DNA of 64,000 bases from Macrothele yani (GCA_039090855.1 CM076990.1:203303232-203367231), one strand, 5' to 3'. Numbered from the stretch's first letter, positions 23,595-35,990 are shown. Made by a program: numbers and translations. Notes: generated by a model not told the origin, from the sequence alone.

Positions 23595-24251
23595 GTATAT
23601 CGTAGGTACGGTACAACGTCACAATCTGCATTTGTATACGAATACATTTGCGAAATGTGAGTATGCAGATTCGAATCGTAGCGCATCGATTTCGGACATT
23701 TTAAGGTATTCACGCGACAATGTATCCTATCCGTGTAAAACAAATGTTGTTTTGTACTAATTAATTGATGTTCTACAACTTTGTAATTGAAAATTTTGCT
23801 CTATCCCTTTTCGTTTTCGATTTGCAATGGCTAACTTCCACATTACGCCACTAGGGACGCTGCTATTGGTTGCATTCGATTGGGCGTAGTCGCTTTACTA
23901 TACCGTTATCTCACTTGCATAACTGTACCTCCCTGCGTTCGCACAAGTTATTTCAGGCTAAATGAACTTTCCCATGCACACTGTATACAAATGTTCTTTT
24001 ATATTCTAAATACCTTTTCCCTAATTCCAGAATTCCACCCTTCAATCATTTTTACTCCTTTTGCTCCACTTTTAAAAAAAGAAACATTTCGGACTTACTA
24101 TCAAATGCTGAAAATGCGCTGAGTGCTCTTTGTTAAAGTGTTAAAAACATACATTTCTTACAGAAATTCACAAACGTTTTCGAAATCTACCGTCTCGGGA
24201 AATTTTCCAAAGAGTAAGGGTTAAATTGTTTTTCAATCTGAAAGCAAAATG

Positions 24252-24470
24252 CTTATTTTTTGTTTTGTTTTGGGGTTTAACTACCACCGCAACCAACTCG
24301 ATGGGATATCAGTAGTTGACCGTCCCTAATTTAGGGCAATTTGTTCCAGGGAAGGGAGGGAGCCAATGTCGTAATACAAACAAAATACCCAGGACCCATC
24401 GGGATTCAAACCCGGAACCGTCTCGATAGAATGGTCAGAAGCCATCGCTCCTACTACGCTACCGGGCGGT
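24252..24470 (-). mobile_element. Old family A SINE upstream of sulfotransferase 2
   Basis: Paralogous copy of the SINE at 20,569, carried along by the tandem duplication. Confidence 0.8.
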
Positions 24471-24784
24471 ACGACACGGACATCTGGGCGTGATTTGCGT
24501 AGTTATTAGAAAAAGACATGCGCAGTAATGGGGTTTCAGCAACAGAATCGTGGGCGTTTTCAGGAAAACCAACAACCTGAGTTGCGGAAACTTCAACACG
24601 TCATAAAGAAAAGCAAAACAGCTTTGCAGTAACCCAATGGTTAAGCTTTTACAAATTTTAACTCTGATGTAGAAAATATTTGGAGTTTTGAGTTTATGGC
24701 TCTAATGATGAGCACTAATTTAGATCATTATTATCATTTTGGTTTTACATACATTATTATTTTTTGTTTAGATTTGGAGCACAG

Positions 24785-25746
24785 ATGGCAACCACAGGGA
24801 AAGTAATTCCTATTTATCAGGACGTGGACGGATTTCGCCTCCCTGGAGTATTCTCTGCGAATGCATATCGTTCAGCTTTATCTTACAAACCCCACCCGGA
24901 CGACATATTTATCGTTACATATCCTAAGTGCGGAACGACATGGGTTCAGAACATAGTAGCCTGCATCTTCAAAAATGGTAAGCCCTTTGAAAGCGCCCTT
25001 GAATATTTGACCCAGACACCATTCCTGCAAATGACAGGCGCCGAGGGTGCGGAAACAATGAAGAGACCGGGCGCATTGAAAATTCATTTACCATTTCGCC
25101 TTACTCCGTACAGCCCGGACGCAAAGTACATATTTATAGCGAGGAATCCCAAGGACTGCTGCGTATCCTTTTACCATCACACCAAAACTGTTCTTTCGTA
25201 TCAGTTTGCTAATGGAGATTTTGATGTCTATTTCGAGCTTTTCTTAAATGGTGAGGTAGCCTTCGGAGATTACTACGACGTCCTTCTCTCCTGGTATGAG
25301 CACAGAGATGACCCTAATGTACTATTCATAACTTATGAGCAACTCCAAGAAGACACTGAGAAATACGTTCTGGAGATAGCAGGATTTATGGGTGCTCAAT
25401 ACCGAGAAAAACTGCATAACGACCCAGAGCTCTTGAAAAAAGTAATCAAACACAGCAGCTTCGGTTACATGAAGGAAGCTCTCAACCGGCATCTTGCCGA
25501 GTTTTCCAACCTTCCCAAGGAAGTAATCGCGAATGATCTAGATCTGCCGGAGGAATCAAGAAAGTGTTCTTATCGAAAGATCCAGTGTTCAGTTCGGACG
25601 CTTCTGCTGTGAACTTCGTGCGGAAAGGCATTGTTGGTGATTGGAGAAACCACTTCTCAGAAGAACAAAATGAACGCTTCGAAAAGAAATTCCGTGAGAG
25701 AACTGCAGGGACAGACATTCCTAAGCTTTGGAAGAAGTATATGTGA
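24785..25746 (+). pseudogene. Cytosolic sulfotransferase, copy 2 (frameshifted)
   Basis: Nearly identical to copy 1, with a few substitutions, and embedded in the same flanks. One G is missing from a GGG run near 25551-25553, after residue 255 or so, so the frame is lost and the protein would end after about 275 residues. The lost part includes the RKGxxGDW PAPS-binding motif, which is still present out of frame at 25564-25746. The PAPS loop, His101 and the Arg120/Ser128 site are intact upstream. The region is otherwise unspoiled, so the frameshift is very recent or is an assembly error in a short homopolymer. As sequenced, it would not give an active enzyme. It shares the upstream splice acceptor (AG at 24770-24771) and the AATTAA variant at the polyadenylation position. 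Confidence 0.9.
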
Positions 25747-26551
25747 ATTTTAGCGTGATTTGTAAATTAATTTCTGAAATCCAGTTACGTAATTTTAATA
25801 TTTCCTTTTATGTCTATTCAGCCTAATTTAGGACTTTTCATGCAGGAAGCTATTTGACACATCCTGCCGTTTGTGTGCTAATTTTGACTGATATTTCTTT
25901 CAATGAAAAATTTAAATCTAACGTGTGAGATTATTTTTAATAGGTAAGCCAAACTGGAGTATGTGTCGTAAGTTTGGAGCAGCAATGGTTTTAAAAGTAA
26001 GCCGTCAACTAATTATCAAAAAGCTTTCTTTTCGAATCCCTGCCCATCTATTTTATTAATTAATGATCTAAATAACACCACTTCTCTCGCTGCCAAAAGT
26101 TTCTGAAGGAATCTAACGTGCTTTAAAAAAACACTTTCCTCTTAATGTACGTTGGAGGATAATAAGTTTCGATATTTGGCTTTTACATTGAAACCAAAAA
26201 TACTAAGTAATATAACAACAGTTTAGGTAATTGTAACAGATATCTGGGAAAAGACCGCAAAAGTCCTGACGAGGCCCTGATCTCCCTATACAAATATGGG
26301 CAAGTCACTTTTACACCTGAAAGCATGGTGCACAACATTCAAAGATAGCAACAGAAATTAGTATTAGTAAAATTGTCACCCCCTCAACCCCTTTCTTCAT
26401 GCTGCTCCCAACCTTCCCTGCTTTCCCACTACTTCGCCCTTTATATAACCACTTTCCCATATTATCCCTTTGACCTTTTATTCTCTTCTTTTCTCTTCAT
26501 TTTTTTTTACATTTTCCGTTACATTACTTTTCAGTCCTTTTTCCTTCTTTT

Positions 26552-27288
26552 TTACGCTTTCCATCCGTAGGTTGAAGAAGCGTATATACTTCAGCTTTTT
26601 CCGTCCGTCTGTCCGTCCGTCTGTCGGCACGATAACTCACGTAAAAATGGTTCGATTTCGATGAAATGTTAGTATGTGGTAGGGGACCACTAGGAGACGA
26701 ACCCTATTGAAAATGGGTGAAATGGGGTCAAAGGTCACGCCATAAGAGCGGGATCCATTCAATTGCCCTTATGCTTCATAACTTGCGTAAATATGGTTCG
26801 ATCTCAATGAAATTTTAGTATGTGGTAGGGGACTACCTGGCCACAAATCCTATTGAAAATGGGCGAAATGGGGTCAAAGGTCAGGACATAGGAACGGAAT
26901 CACTTCCATCGCCATTATGCGTCATAACTTACGTAAAAATGTTTCGATTTGGATGAAATGTTAGTATGTTGTAAAGATCTGCTTGTGGACAAATTCTATT
27001 GAAAATGGGCGAAATGGGGTCAAAGGTTAGGACACAGGAGCGGGATCTATTCCATAGCCCTTATGCATCATAACTTATGTAAAATAGCTTTGATTGCGAC
27101 AAAACTTTATCATGTTATTTCGGAGGTATACCGAACCGGTTCTGTTGAATATCATCTGTATGGGATCAAGGGTCAGGGCACAGGACCGAGATTTATTCCA
27201 CAGCCGTTATTCTCATAACTTGAGTAATGATTTCTGGTATGTTGGAAAGCGTAATATAATCAATGCATTGCATGATTTTACAAACTTG
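26552..27288 (+). repeat. Element X, copy 4 (short form without foldback)
   Basis: Same short form as copy 3: TACGCTTTCCATC head at 26553-26565, GTCC repeat, tandem ~146-bp units and inverted GTTGGAAAGCGTA at 27241-27253. It bounds tandem unit B on the right. Confidence 0.7.
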
Positions 27289-27559
27289 TTTTATATTCAT
27301 GGTAGTCCAGGAATGTAAAATTTTAATTTTTGTGTAAATAGATTGAAATTATTTGTTACTGTAAGATCATGAGGTAGGGAATTCCAAAATTGAGGCCCAG
27401 TATAACTTAAGAGACTTGCTTAACATCTGAGCCCTGTAAAAAATTGCTCGCAGTTGAGATTCACCTCTAGTATCATAGACATGGTAATATAAAGAAGTTA
27501 GCCGAAAGTATCTGCAACGTTACTGTGACTACCCAGCTACAGAAGAAATGAATTACACT

Positions 27560-28510
27560 GCTGGACACCGAAATGTTCCGCCTAGAAAGAGTGAGCTAAA
27601 TAAATCGAAAACAGCCGGTGATATAGAATATGAGTTGGATTAAGACTTAATTTTGAAGGCATTATACTACTTGTTGTTTGAAAGGCGACCGTATATAAGT
27701 TTGACAGGCTACAAGACAGTAGTGAATACATTGTGTGACGACCATGTTGTGTATTGCCATCAGACACACGGCGCGGCTTGGAGTGATACAGCCCTTTAAC
27801 GCTGTCCTGGAATATCTGGAATACAACAGCATTCCAGGCGTCGTCCAGTGAGGTCTCATATATGCTCAATGGGTAACAGGTCTGGAGATCTCGTTGGCCA
27901 TCGATGCAGAGACATCTCTTGCAGGCACAGTCGGGAGATGCCAACGGTGTGCAATCGAAAGCTGTCTTGCTAGAAAATGGTCTGCGGGATACCACTCAGA
28001 AATGGAAAATACACATAGCCAGTCGCCTCTGATATGCCTGTTCGGCTTATCAGAGGCGACTGGCTATCGGAACTACTAGCACCGCATACGAAGATGCCCG
28101 GTTGGTGAGCAGTGTGCTGGCTGTTCGCGGACAACAGCTGTATCCTACATGTTGCTATAGACTCGACAAACGTCAGTACGGAGTCAGAATTGGGATTTAT
28201 CGCTGAAAACCACATAGTGCCATTTCTGTCGCCACACATCTGCACTATGACGTTTCTTCATCCAAGCTCGGCGATGCCCGATGGTCATTGGTAACACACG
28301 CAATGACCCCCGGGAGCGCAAACGTGCTTCAGGAACCTGGGCTGGGAGCTACTGCTGCACTCAGTCTATTCCTGGGACATTGCCCCTAGCAACATCCACC
28401 TTTTCCGATGGTGGCAGTATTTCCTACACGGACAGAGGTTCACCAACCGGGATGATGTCGTATGCGCACTTACTCCACAATTTTACAGAAACGGCATCCA
28501 ACATCATAAA
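27560..28510 (-). pseudogene. Decayed Tc1-like transposon
   Basis: The minus strand preserves pieces of a Tc1 transposase in changing frames: a VVFSDKSQF block near 28,200 (first catalytic Asp), a RSPDLLPIEHIW block near 27,870-27,900 (catalytic Glu), and the C-terminal QRLYHSMPRR-like block near 27,760. A perfect hairpin (28,015-28,067) lies in the middle. Ends are approximate. Confidence 0.65.
28015..28067. repeat. Perfect 20-bp hairpin, 13-base loop
   Basis: 28,015-28,034 and 28,048-28,067 are exact reverse complements, inside a decayed Tc1 element. Confidence 0.9.
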
Positions 28511-28709
28511 GGAAAGAAGAAAGGCTCTCACTTGAAATGACTGTTGATGGATAACCAAAATCTCTTCTAGGGTTCCTGATCAGGCTGTGACAGATATCGC
28601 CGTGCCACAAAATCATCTGCGGGGCTGTCACTGGGCCACACAATAATTGTGTGCGAAAGGCAAAAATCTGCACAGGTATAAATAAAAAAAGAAAAAGAGA
28701 TTCCAAGAA

Positions 28710-29640
28710 TTACTGTTCAACCTCCGTTGTCGGAAATTCCTGCCCCTATTTTCAAGCTGAAACGCAAAGGTTTATGGAATAAAATTATATTTAACAATAA
28801 TACTGGTCAAAGGAATTATCGCGCTCGAGAAAAAAATCGACGTGATATCTTTGATTCGTGAACTTCCGTTTACGAAAATTTTCTCCTTCCATTTTGAATC
28901 TTAAACGCGGGCATTTATGTAACTAAATTATATTTAACAATAATATAGGGCAGAGGGAACACCGTGAAAAAAAATCACGATCACGGAGGAATAAATTTTC
29001 TCTCCCTTTAGCTTCTATTGTCCGAAATGTTTGCCTTTATTTTTAAGCACAAACATTTCTGCAACCAAATAATACTTAGCGACGATTTTTGGACACAGGG
29101 AAAAACAAATGACCATTAAGGGATTAATCCTTGCTCCATCCAGCTTCCGCTTTTGGAAAATTTTCCTCCATATTTAAGTTTAAATACAGATATTTATGGA
29201 ACAAAACATTTAGCAAGAATTTAGAGCAAAGACGGCGTTACGAAAAAAAAAAAAAAAAAAAGCGTATTTGAGATTACAGCTTTCAGTCTAACTTCCGTTT
29301 TCGGAAGTTTTTTCTCCATTATCAACCTCAAATACAAATGTTTGTGGAATAAAACATTTAACAGTGCAGAGAAGAGGGAGCATCGAGGGAAAAATATGAA
29401 GATTACAGCTCTCCGTCTAACTTTCGTTTTCGGAAACCGTTGCCTCTGTTTTCAAGCTGAAACCCAGACATTTATGCAATCAAACGTTTATACAATAACA
29501 TGGACATAACGAACATTGCAAGAGGGAAAAACAAAGTACGTTGATGGGAAAAATATTCACTTCGTCTATTTTCCGTTTCCAGACGGAAAGTCTTAAGAGA
29601 TAGAATTCTGTTCCCAATGGAAAACTTGTGCTCATGATCG
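28710..29640. repeat. Degenerate tandem array, period ~130-149 bp
   Basis: A box like TTCCGTTTWCGGAAATTTT recurs at about 28,721, 28,863, 29,011, 29,144, 29,293, 29,423 and 29,570, each followed by a TTCAAGCTGAAACGCA-like and a TTTATGGAATAAAA-like box. About six and a half units, strongly diverged from one another. No coding potential. Confidence 0.75.
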
Positions 29641-29649
29641 CAAGTCTGC

Positions 29650-30770
29650 AAGAGAGAATTAAAAAGGGTTCTCATTATTTTCTGCAAGACCAAAATAAAG
29701 ATTCTGCGGACTAGTTTTTATTTGCAGGACCACAATAAAACCTGCTACGTACGCTGCCCTTCGTCACAATTCTGCTATGGGGTTTTGACAAAAATTGCGT
29801 GTTGAGTGTGCATGTTTCTTGTGGCGCCACGCGAAATTTCAGGAGATCGATTTTTGACTCTTGTGACAATTAGTACATGGAAAAGGTACACATCACTGCT
29901 TTTATCTACTTTGGGGTAAGGGACTTAAAACAATCTTCGAGTGCAGTTATAGCTCAAAAATGCCAAGAGGTCACGACAAAAACAAAATTTTTACTCAGTT
30001 CTCCGACATTGGAAGTCTTGAAGCTGTACATCTGAGTTAAAAAAACATCTCAAATACTCTTTAGTGCTTCCTGTCGAGCCATTATAAAACTTATTTCGGA
30101 AACAGAGAAATCATAAAGGAAAGCAGAAAGGGTCTCACTTGAAATGACTTTTGCTGATGGATCACCGAATCTCTCTTAGAGACACCGTTTCAACTAATGT
30201 TTCTCAAATTTTCAGAATCAAAAAGAAAAGTACTTATGCGTATTTTTGACTTTATTAGTGTTTGAAGTAATCTATTGGTGATCTGCTCTTGAAATGAAAC
30301 TAAAAAACTAATATAAAACACTATCTAAAGAGAAATAAGTGCATATCTCGATTTACTTTAATAGTCACGGTTTACACAAATGATTACACGTGTTATCCGT
30401 TTTCAAAGGAAAATATAATTGTAAAAAAAGGGCTGCTTTTTAGCTGAGTGATTCCAATTTCTGGATTACTTGTGCACTTATGTTGTGAATCATTTTCGAA
30501 TCTCTTGCGCTTCTTTTCTAACGAGAGCTACGACGTAGATGTTGGGACAAGCTATCCTTCTATTGAAAATTATGATGATATATTTTTGATACGTTTCTGA
30601 TGGAAACATATCTTTGGCCATATAATTTCTGCGTCAAAACTGAATGTTTACAATCTTGTGTTGCATATAGTGTAACAAAGAAAAAAATAATAGTTCTATT
30701 TTTACGATTTCTGCAGTACTCAATCACTGCACGGCTTCTTTGCTCTAAATCAGTATTTTTAGAGGGACCA
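29650..30770. other. No recognised gene
   Basis: 30,116-30,200 resembles 28,509-28,590 (GGAAAGCAGAAAGGGTCTCA, TTGAAATGACT), so one short repeat lies before and after the ~140-bp array. Otherwise nothing. Confidence 0.4.
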
Positions 30771-30774
30771 GATT

Positions 30775-30955
30775 TTTTGTTTCTGGGTTTAACGCCTATT
30801 GTGAGCAACTCCAAGGGCTATCAGCATTCGTTCGTCCCTAATTTAGGGCAAGTGGTTACAGGAAAAGAAAAGAGTCATCGCCGTTAGACAAACACACCAC
30901 CCATGCTTCAGACGGTGCTCGAATTCGGACTCACTAAGGCGAACGGTCGGACGAA
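30775..30955 (-). mobile_element. Diverged family A SINE
   Basis: The tail block GTTTAACGCC..GTGAGCAACTCCAAGGGCTATCAGC and the TCCCTAATTTAGGG core are recognisable; the tRNA-like head is strongly decayed. Confidence 0.7.
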
Positions 30956-30959
30956 TGTC

Positions 30960-31800
30960 ACAACGTGAACATCAAAGCGTGACATATAAGTTTTATAAAA
31001 TAATCGCGTAAAGGCCAAACGTTTCAGGTACAACAAGGATTTTCATTGACGACGCCAGGTTTCAATGACGTTCTAATTCAGTCAGCTTAGCAATTGACCA
31101 ACTCTAGTTGGTTGGTTCTGGAGTTTTCAAATCACTGATTTAATTGCAGAGAATAATCTAAAGAAGTATCAAAAGTTAAAGAAAATAACAAAAGAAATTA
31201 GGCTTGCATTTACCATATTGGAGAAAGCAATGCTGCTGCGAAACAACCACTATTTCTGTCAGTTACTGTGCGGGAGAGAAGGGAAGTTCTATCGTCATTG
31301 ACAAAGTATCAAAAGTGGCTTGAGATAAAAACAAAACAAAAACAGGAGTCTGTACTGATAACAGGAAATTGAGAATATGTTTTAAAATGAAAGAACACTT
31401 TTTTAAGATCAGGAGAAAGAAAACAATCAGTGTTGCAAAATTTAAAACAATACAAAACATTGTTATAAAAAGATGTGTAATTGCACCAAGAATGGTTATA
31501 TGAAATAATGGAAACGTAAGATCTCGGGTCCTCAGATCTGTAAGGGTAGAAGCTCTTCAAATCCTCGAGTGATATGGAGCAAACCTATATTTTTAATTAA
31601 TTCCGTTCAGCATTTCAGCTGTCTCATCAACCGTATCATTCCTGAAGCCATTTACAAAGGTGTTTACGTGTTCTTTTAGCAGCAGTCTCTAACAAAGTGC
31701 ACAGCCGCAATACGCTTGCATACACGAGTAAGCCAGAAACTCGCTACTGTATCACGTTCATGTGATCCAGTCCAACCAATGGGCGTTTTTTCTTTAATTC
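30960..31800. other. No recognised feature
   Basis: Unique-looking AT-rich sequence up to the possible splice acceptor at 31,785-31,804. Confidence 0.4.
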
Positions 31801-31804
31801 ACAG

Positions 31805-32229
31805 GTTACGTTCACCGGACGGGGAAACAAAGCATGATTAAATACCTTCATCCGGTGTACAAAGAAAAATGTGCTACCAAGGGCATACAAAAAGCGTTTG
31901 AAAGCACGGTAGAAGACATTCAATTCGACTCAAGTAAGCCACCGCCGCCCCGGTGGCGCAGTGGTCTGAGCGATGGCCTTTGATCATTCGTCCGAACGGG
32001 GTCCGGGTTCGAATCCCGGTGAGGCATGGATGTTGTGTTTGTCTTACGGCACTGGCTCTCTCCCTTCTCTGGAACCAGTGACCCTAAATTAGGGACGGGC
32101 GACTGCTTATAGCCCATTGAGTTGCTCACGGTGGTCGTTAAACCTCCAATCAAAAAAAAAAAAAAAAAAAGTAAGCCACCATTTCTCGTAGAGTTTCCAC
32201 CCAAGGAAGTTCGAGACGGAGCTACTTAG
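31805..32229 (+). other. Possible host exon interrupted by a SINE
   Basis: TTTTTTCTTTAATTCACAG is a good splice acceptor, and the following 46 codons (about 31,807-31,943) are open. After the SINE and its duplicated target (32,169-32,180), the same frame reopens for about 16 codons to a TAG at 32,228. The peptide (VYKEKCATKGIQKAFE in the first part) is not recognised. Open length alone is weak evidence; it may be chance. Confidence 0.25.
31944..32170 (+). mobile_element. tRNA-derived SINE, family A (best preserved)
   Basis: Complete family A copy with clear A box (GGTGGCGCAGTGGTCTGAGCG), B box (GGGTTCGAATCCC) and an A18-like tail. The duplication AAGTAAGCCACC (31932-31943, repeated after the tail at 32169-32180) is intact. 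It interrupts a possible exon. Confidence 0.9.
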
Positions 32230-32234
32230 GTCCC

Positions 32235-33960
32235 AGGGGCTATATTCCACGTACTAGAAGAGGAAGTGATGGAGGGAGGGTCTAGAGGCCCTAATAGGAA
32301 AGTGCGTAGACAGGTAGAAATAGGTAAAATTGCCAAAGAGGAATGAGCGGACTGATATTGTTTCGTTGTCAGACGATACCAGAGCAGAGTATGCACTTCG
32401 TGACAGAAGCAACTGATGACCTTATTTTTAACGGAGAGTCCAATAGTCCGGAACCTCCGTCACAAGCACGGCGAGTCTCTAGTGGTTGAGCAGAAAAAAT
32501 AGAAGCAGGCTAAGATAAATACTCGTATAGTCAAGCAATTAAATATTACTCAAAAGAGGCGAAAAGACCGACGACACAGAACGATAATGATTTTAGAAGC
32601 GATTCAATGGGACTAAGTCGTCGAATAAACATTGATAAAAGATAAATTTGGACAAGGAAACAACGATACACGTAAAGAACGAGGACAACGGATTACTACA
32701 TGCTGTCGCTGCTGTACACAGAAGAAAAAGGTGAGTAAAATACCAGAAACAAGTGTGGTAGCGCCTTAACAAAGATTCTTCTCGGTGATTTTTACACAGG
32801 ATAAGTCCAAACTCAGATGAGAAAAAGTTTGTTTTCCACCCGTTTGCTGTAGAGGACGATATGAATCAAATATAAGAATGACAGATCTAAAATAGCGAAA
32901 TCACAGTAGAAACCGCATGGAGTTAGCTACTAGCTCTTGCAGTTGATTCATGGCTGACGTCTCCTACCTCTGAGATGAATTTTCTGAAAATTCCTAATGG
33001 ATTTCGACGCTGTTGTGCCACATATATTCCTCGCGCCTGAAATTCCAAATGATATAAACCGAATGTAGTAGCAATATAAGGAATTTCAAGGAGGAGGAAA
33101 CGGGCTTCGCAATAATATTAAACATTTCATTTTTTTGCGGGAATCCAGAAGAATCGGGACAAAAATCCGACTTCTTAACAGCAGATGCCTGACTGCAAAA
33201 ATTACGAGAAGTCGCCGCTTTACAGAGAGATGACTTACTGGAGAACATTAAAAGTATTCAGAGCCGTCAATTTTTAACTACGGGTTTCGTCCACACACGC
33301 CACAGGGTAAAATATATTGTGTGAATTGATACTGTGTGTATCATGCTGACTTCAGAATTTTTGGGAATCTTTTAGCACTGCCAGAATCGCTTCTATTTTT
33401 CTACCTCGAAATATACTCAAATCGCGTAACTGTCATTTTCAAAATTGATTGCTAATACCAAGGAGACCAGACGTCTTCATTTTCTGGGAACAGTTCTCAA
33501 TTTCAAAGCTTCGTCCTCAATTCCGTAAAAACTGACTGAAGACATCAAAAGCCCTCAATTTGTAATTTTTTTGCTCTCAACTTTTAAATTTTCCGAAAAA
33601 AATTGAAATAGTGGCAATTAAGAAAATTTCGAACTTTGGATGCTCGGAGAAGACTGAACATCATCATCACCAGTGCTATAACACGTAATATTCATAGGAG
33701 CATCGAACAAAGTCATCTCGATAATAGTGGTGTTATTTTGTTCCTGTTTTAACTGGATTTAACTAAAATGTTTTTAGAATGGGAAATAAATCTCATTTTT
33801 TTAGCATCCACTTCCTCGCAACTAAATAAATAATTGCTGCTAAGTTCGGTTGTATTTGGTAGGTTCCATTGAGAGTTATACAATTTTTGTTCAGTACATT
33901 CTTTCGCTGAACTGTTTCTTCAAGTGAAGTTATCGGATTTGAAATGTTCCTTCCCATAGA
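32235..33960. other. No recognised feature
   Basis: No frame with a family signature, no clear repeat structure. Confidence 0.4.
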
Positions 33961-33969
33961 GATAACATA

Positions 33970-35178
33970 CACTGAAGAGCAATTGAATTAAAGATACCTG
34001 TCTAGTAACGTGTAGCACCACCTTTCGCCCTGATGACGGCGGCGATTCGTCTCGGCATGGACTCGACAAGACACCGGAAGCGTTGGGAAGCCATACGGAT
34101 CCACGACTCCTGAACAAGCTCCCACAGTTCACGAAGATTTGATGGACTGGGGACAGAGCCTTGAACATCTCTCTCGACGGCATCCCAGATGTGCTCGATG
34201 GGATTGAGGTCAGGTGACCTAGCTGGCCAAGGAAGCGAGGTCACGTCGGTGGAGTGTTCATCCAACCATTCGGATACAATTCGGGAGCTGCATTGTCTTG
34301 TTGCAGGATGAGGTCTCCAGTGGGATGTTGAAGACGCACAAACGGGAGCAAATGGTCGTCCAGGATATCCCGGTAACCTTGACCTATGAGGGACGATGTC
34401 ACACGTACCATGGGTCCCATTTCAGTCCACGTAAACAGTCCCCAGACGAGAATGGCACCCCACGAGCTTGAAGAGTAACCTGCTGGCAAGAAGGATCCAT
34501 CGCTTCATGTGGTTTGCGCCGTACTCGTATCCTGCCATCCGCATGTACCAACGTGAATCTCGACTCATCAGTCCAGGCAACATTTCCCCACATGTCTAGG
34601 GTCCAGTGGCGATGTTCCCGCACCCATGCTAATCTTTGCAGCCTGTGATGTGCGGTCAGCAGCGGTACCCTCGTGGGACAATGGCTTCTGTACCCTATGG
34701 CAAGGAGATCGTTCTGGATGGTGTGGCCTCTTACACATTTTTGTGCACCAGCGTTAAATTGCCGAGTGATTTCTTGCACTGTGGCCCGTCTATCCGTTGT
34801 TAAAATGCGAGCTAGCCGACGATGACCCCGCTCATCCACACGCTGTTGTTCACGGCAGTTGGCCCTTGCAGAGATGGCTTTACCGGATTCGATGTACTCA
34901 CGGTGGACCCGTGGCACAGTGGCTCGTGAAAATCCCAGTGCCCGCTCGACTTCCGAGATGGAGTAACCCATTCGCCGGGCTCCGACAATTTGTCCACGGT
35001 CAAATGCGCTTTGATCCTTCGCTTTACCTATACTGCGTCCAACTCTTACTGATTCCCGTCGCATCACTCCTTATATTGTCTGATAGCTGCATACATCATG
35101 TCGTTTCCGTTTACAGGGTCGCCCACAGCGCCACATTTGCACAACCCCAGCTGTCTCTAATTCAATTGCTGTTCAGCG
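33970..35178 (-). mobile_element. Full-length Tc1-like transposon (TIR to TIR, TA flanks)
   Basis: Inverted ends: CACTGAAGAGCAATTGAATT at the left and the reverse complement of CGCTGAACAGCAATTGAATT at the right, bounded by TA dinucleotides (33,968-33,969 and 35,179-35,180). Total about 1.2 kb, the usual size for Tc1. It contains one transposase remnant. Confidence 0.85.
34002..35064 (-). pseudogene. Tc1-like transposase, frameshifted
   Basis: The frame at 34,399-35,064 gives the paired-type HTH (GYSISEVERALGFSRATV) and the first catalytic Asp (WTDESRF). The central part with the second Asp (QQDNA) is in another frame (34,241-34,489), and the catalytic Glu block (SPDLNPIEHIWD) and C-terminus (GGATRY, stop at 34,002) are in a third. 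At least two frameshifts; no active protein expected. Confidence 0.85.
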
Positions 35179-35185
35179 TATATTC

Positions 35186-35590
35186 GAATTTATAGTTCAG
35201 AGCAGATTTTTCCGGGTCAGGTCCGGGTCGGGTATGGGTCGGGTGCAATTATGTAACGGCCGGGTCCGGAATGGGTCTGGAACCAAATTTTTAGACCCAT
35301 TTCCAGCTCTGTAAACGAGCTGTTCATGATAATTATAACATACCGAAAAAAAAAAAAAAAAAAAGGATTGTTTTGCGGTATTGTACTAACCTCTGTCAAG
35401 CCCCATGTTTTGTAGCAGCGCTTTCCAGATTGAGGACAACTGTTTTCCTCACATCAAAACTTATTATCTATTATCTACATTTATTAATATCTACACTGAA
35501 TAATCCTCCTGAAATTGCCCTAGGTATATTATCAATCCGGGAATGTTCCAGTTAAAACAGGGGAAAAAACCCTCCATTTGTTGACTTTAC
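35186..35590 (+). repeat. Dispersed repeat E, copy 1
   Basis: Matches 43,010-43,380 in the opposite orientation (for example CAAGCCCCATGTTTTGTAGC and GGAATGTTCCAGTTAAAACA). One end consists of CCGGGT/GGGTCGGGT-type repeats. No coding motif; an A tract at 35,346-35,364. Confidence 0.7.
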
Positions 35591-35814
35591 TTTTTTTGGC
35601 TCACCTTAGACATACAACTCGTCATTGAAGTACTTCTATATGGAAATTTATGAGCTGTTTTGCGTAATTTATAACTTCTGAATGGAAGAGAGATCCAGCA
35701 TACATTACGAAATATTTGTAACTTCTTTTGTTCACGTAATTTCCCATAATAGTAAGCCTTTTCTTAAGATGTATCATGGGATTTTCAATGTGCCAAATGT
35801 CATCTTCTCATTTA

Positions 35815-35990
35815 TAATACAGTCATCATCCTCAACGGTTATCAATCCATTTATGGATGAAGGCCTTTCCAAGTTTTTTCCATAACTTTTATGTCTTGAG
35901 CCAGTCTCTTCGAAATCACTCCATCATACTTTCGAACTGTATCCAGCCAACGTCAACGTGGTCTTCCATGCTGTATGAAAATGCTTGAAT
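35815..35990 (-). pseudogene. RTE-like LINE 3' tail, copy 2 (short)
   Basis: Matches the tail of copy 1 (CATCATCCTCAACGGTTATC, then ATGGATGAAGGCCTTTCC). No coding motif remains. Confidence 0.55.

Larger units (their letters stand above)
23680..26330 (+). repeat. Tandem duplication unit B (holds sulfotransferase 2)
   Basis: Second copy of the unit at 19,995-22,640. Differences are scattered single bases and short indels, so the duplication is recent compared with the third copy at 60-62.6 kb. X arrays bound it on both sides, which are natural sites for unequal exchange. Confidence 0.9.
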
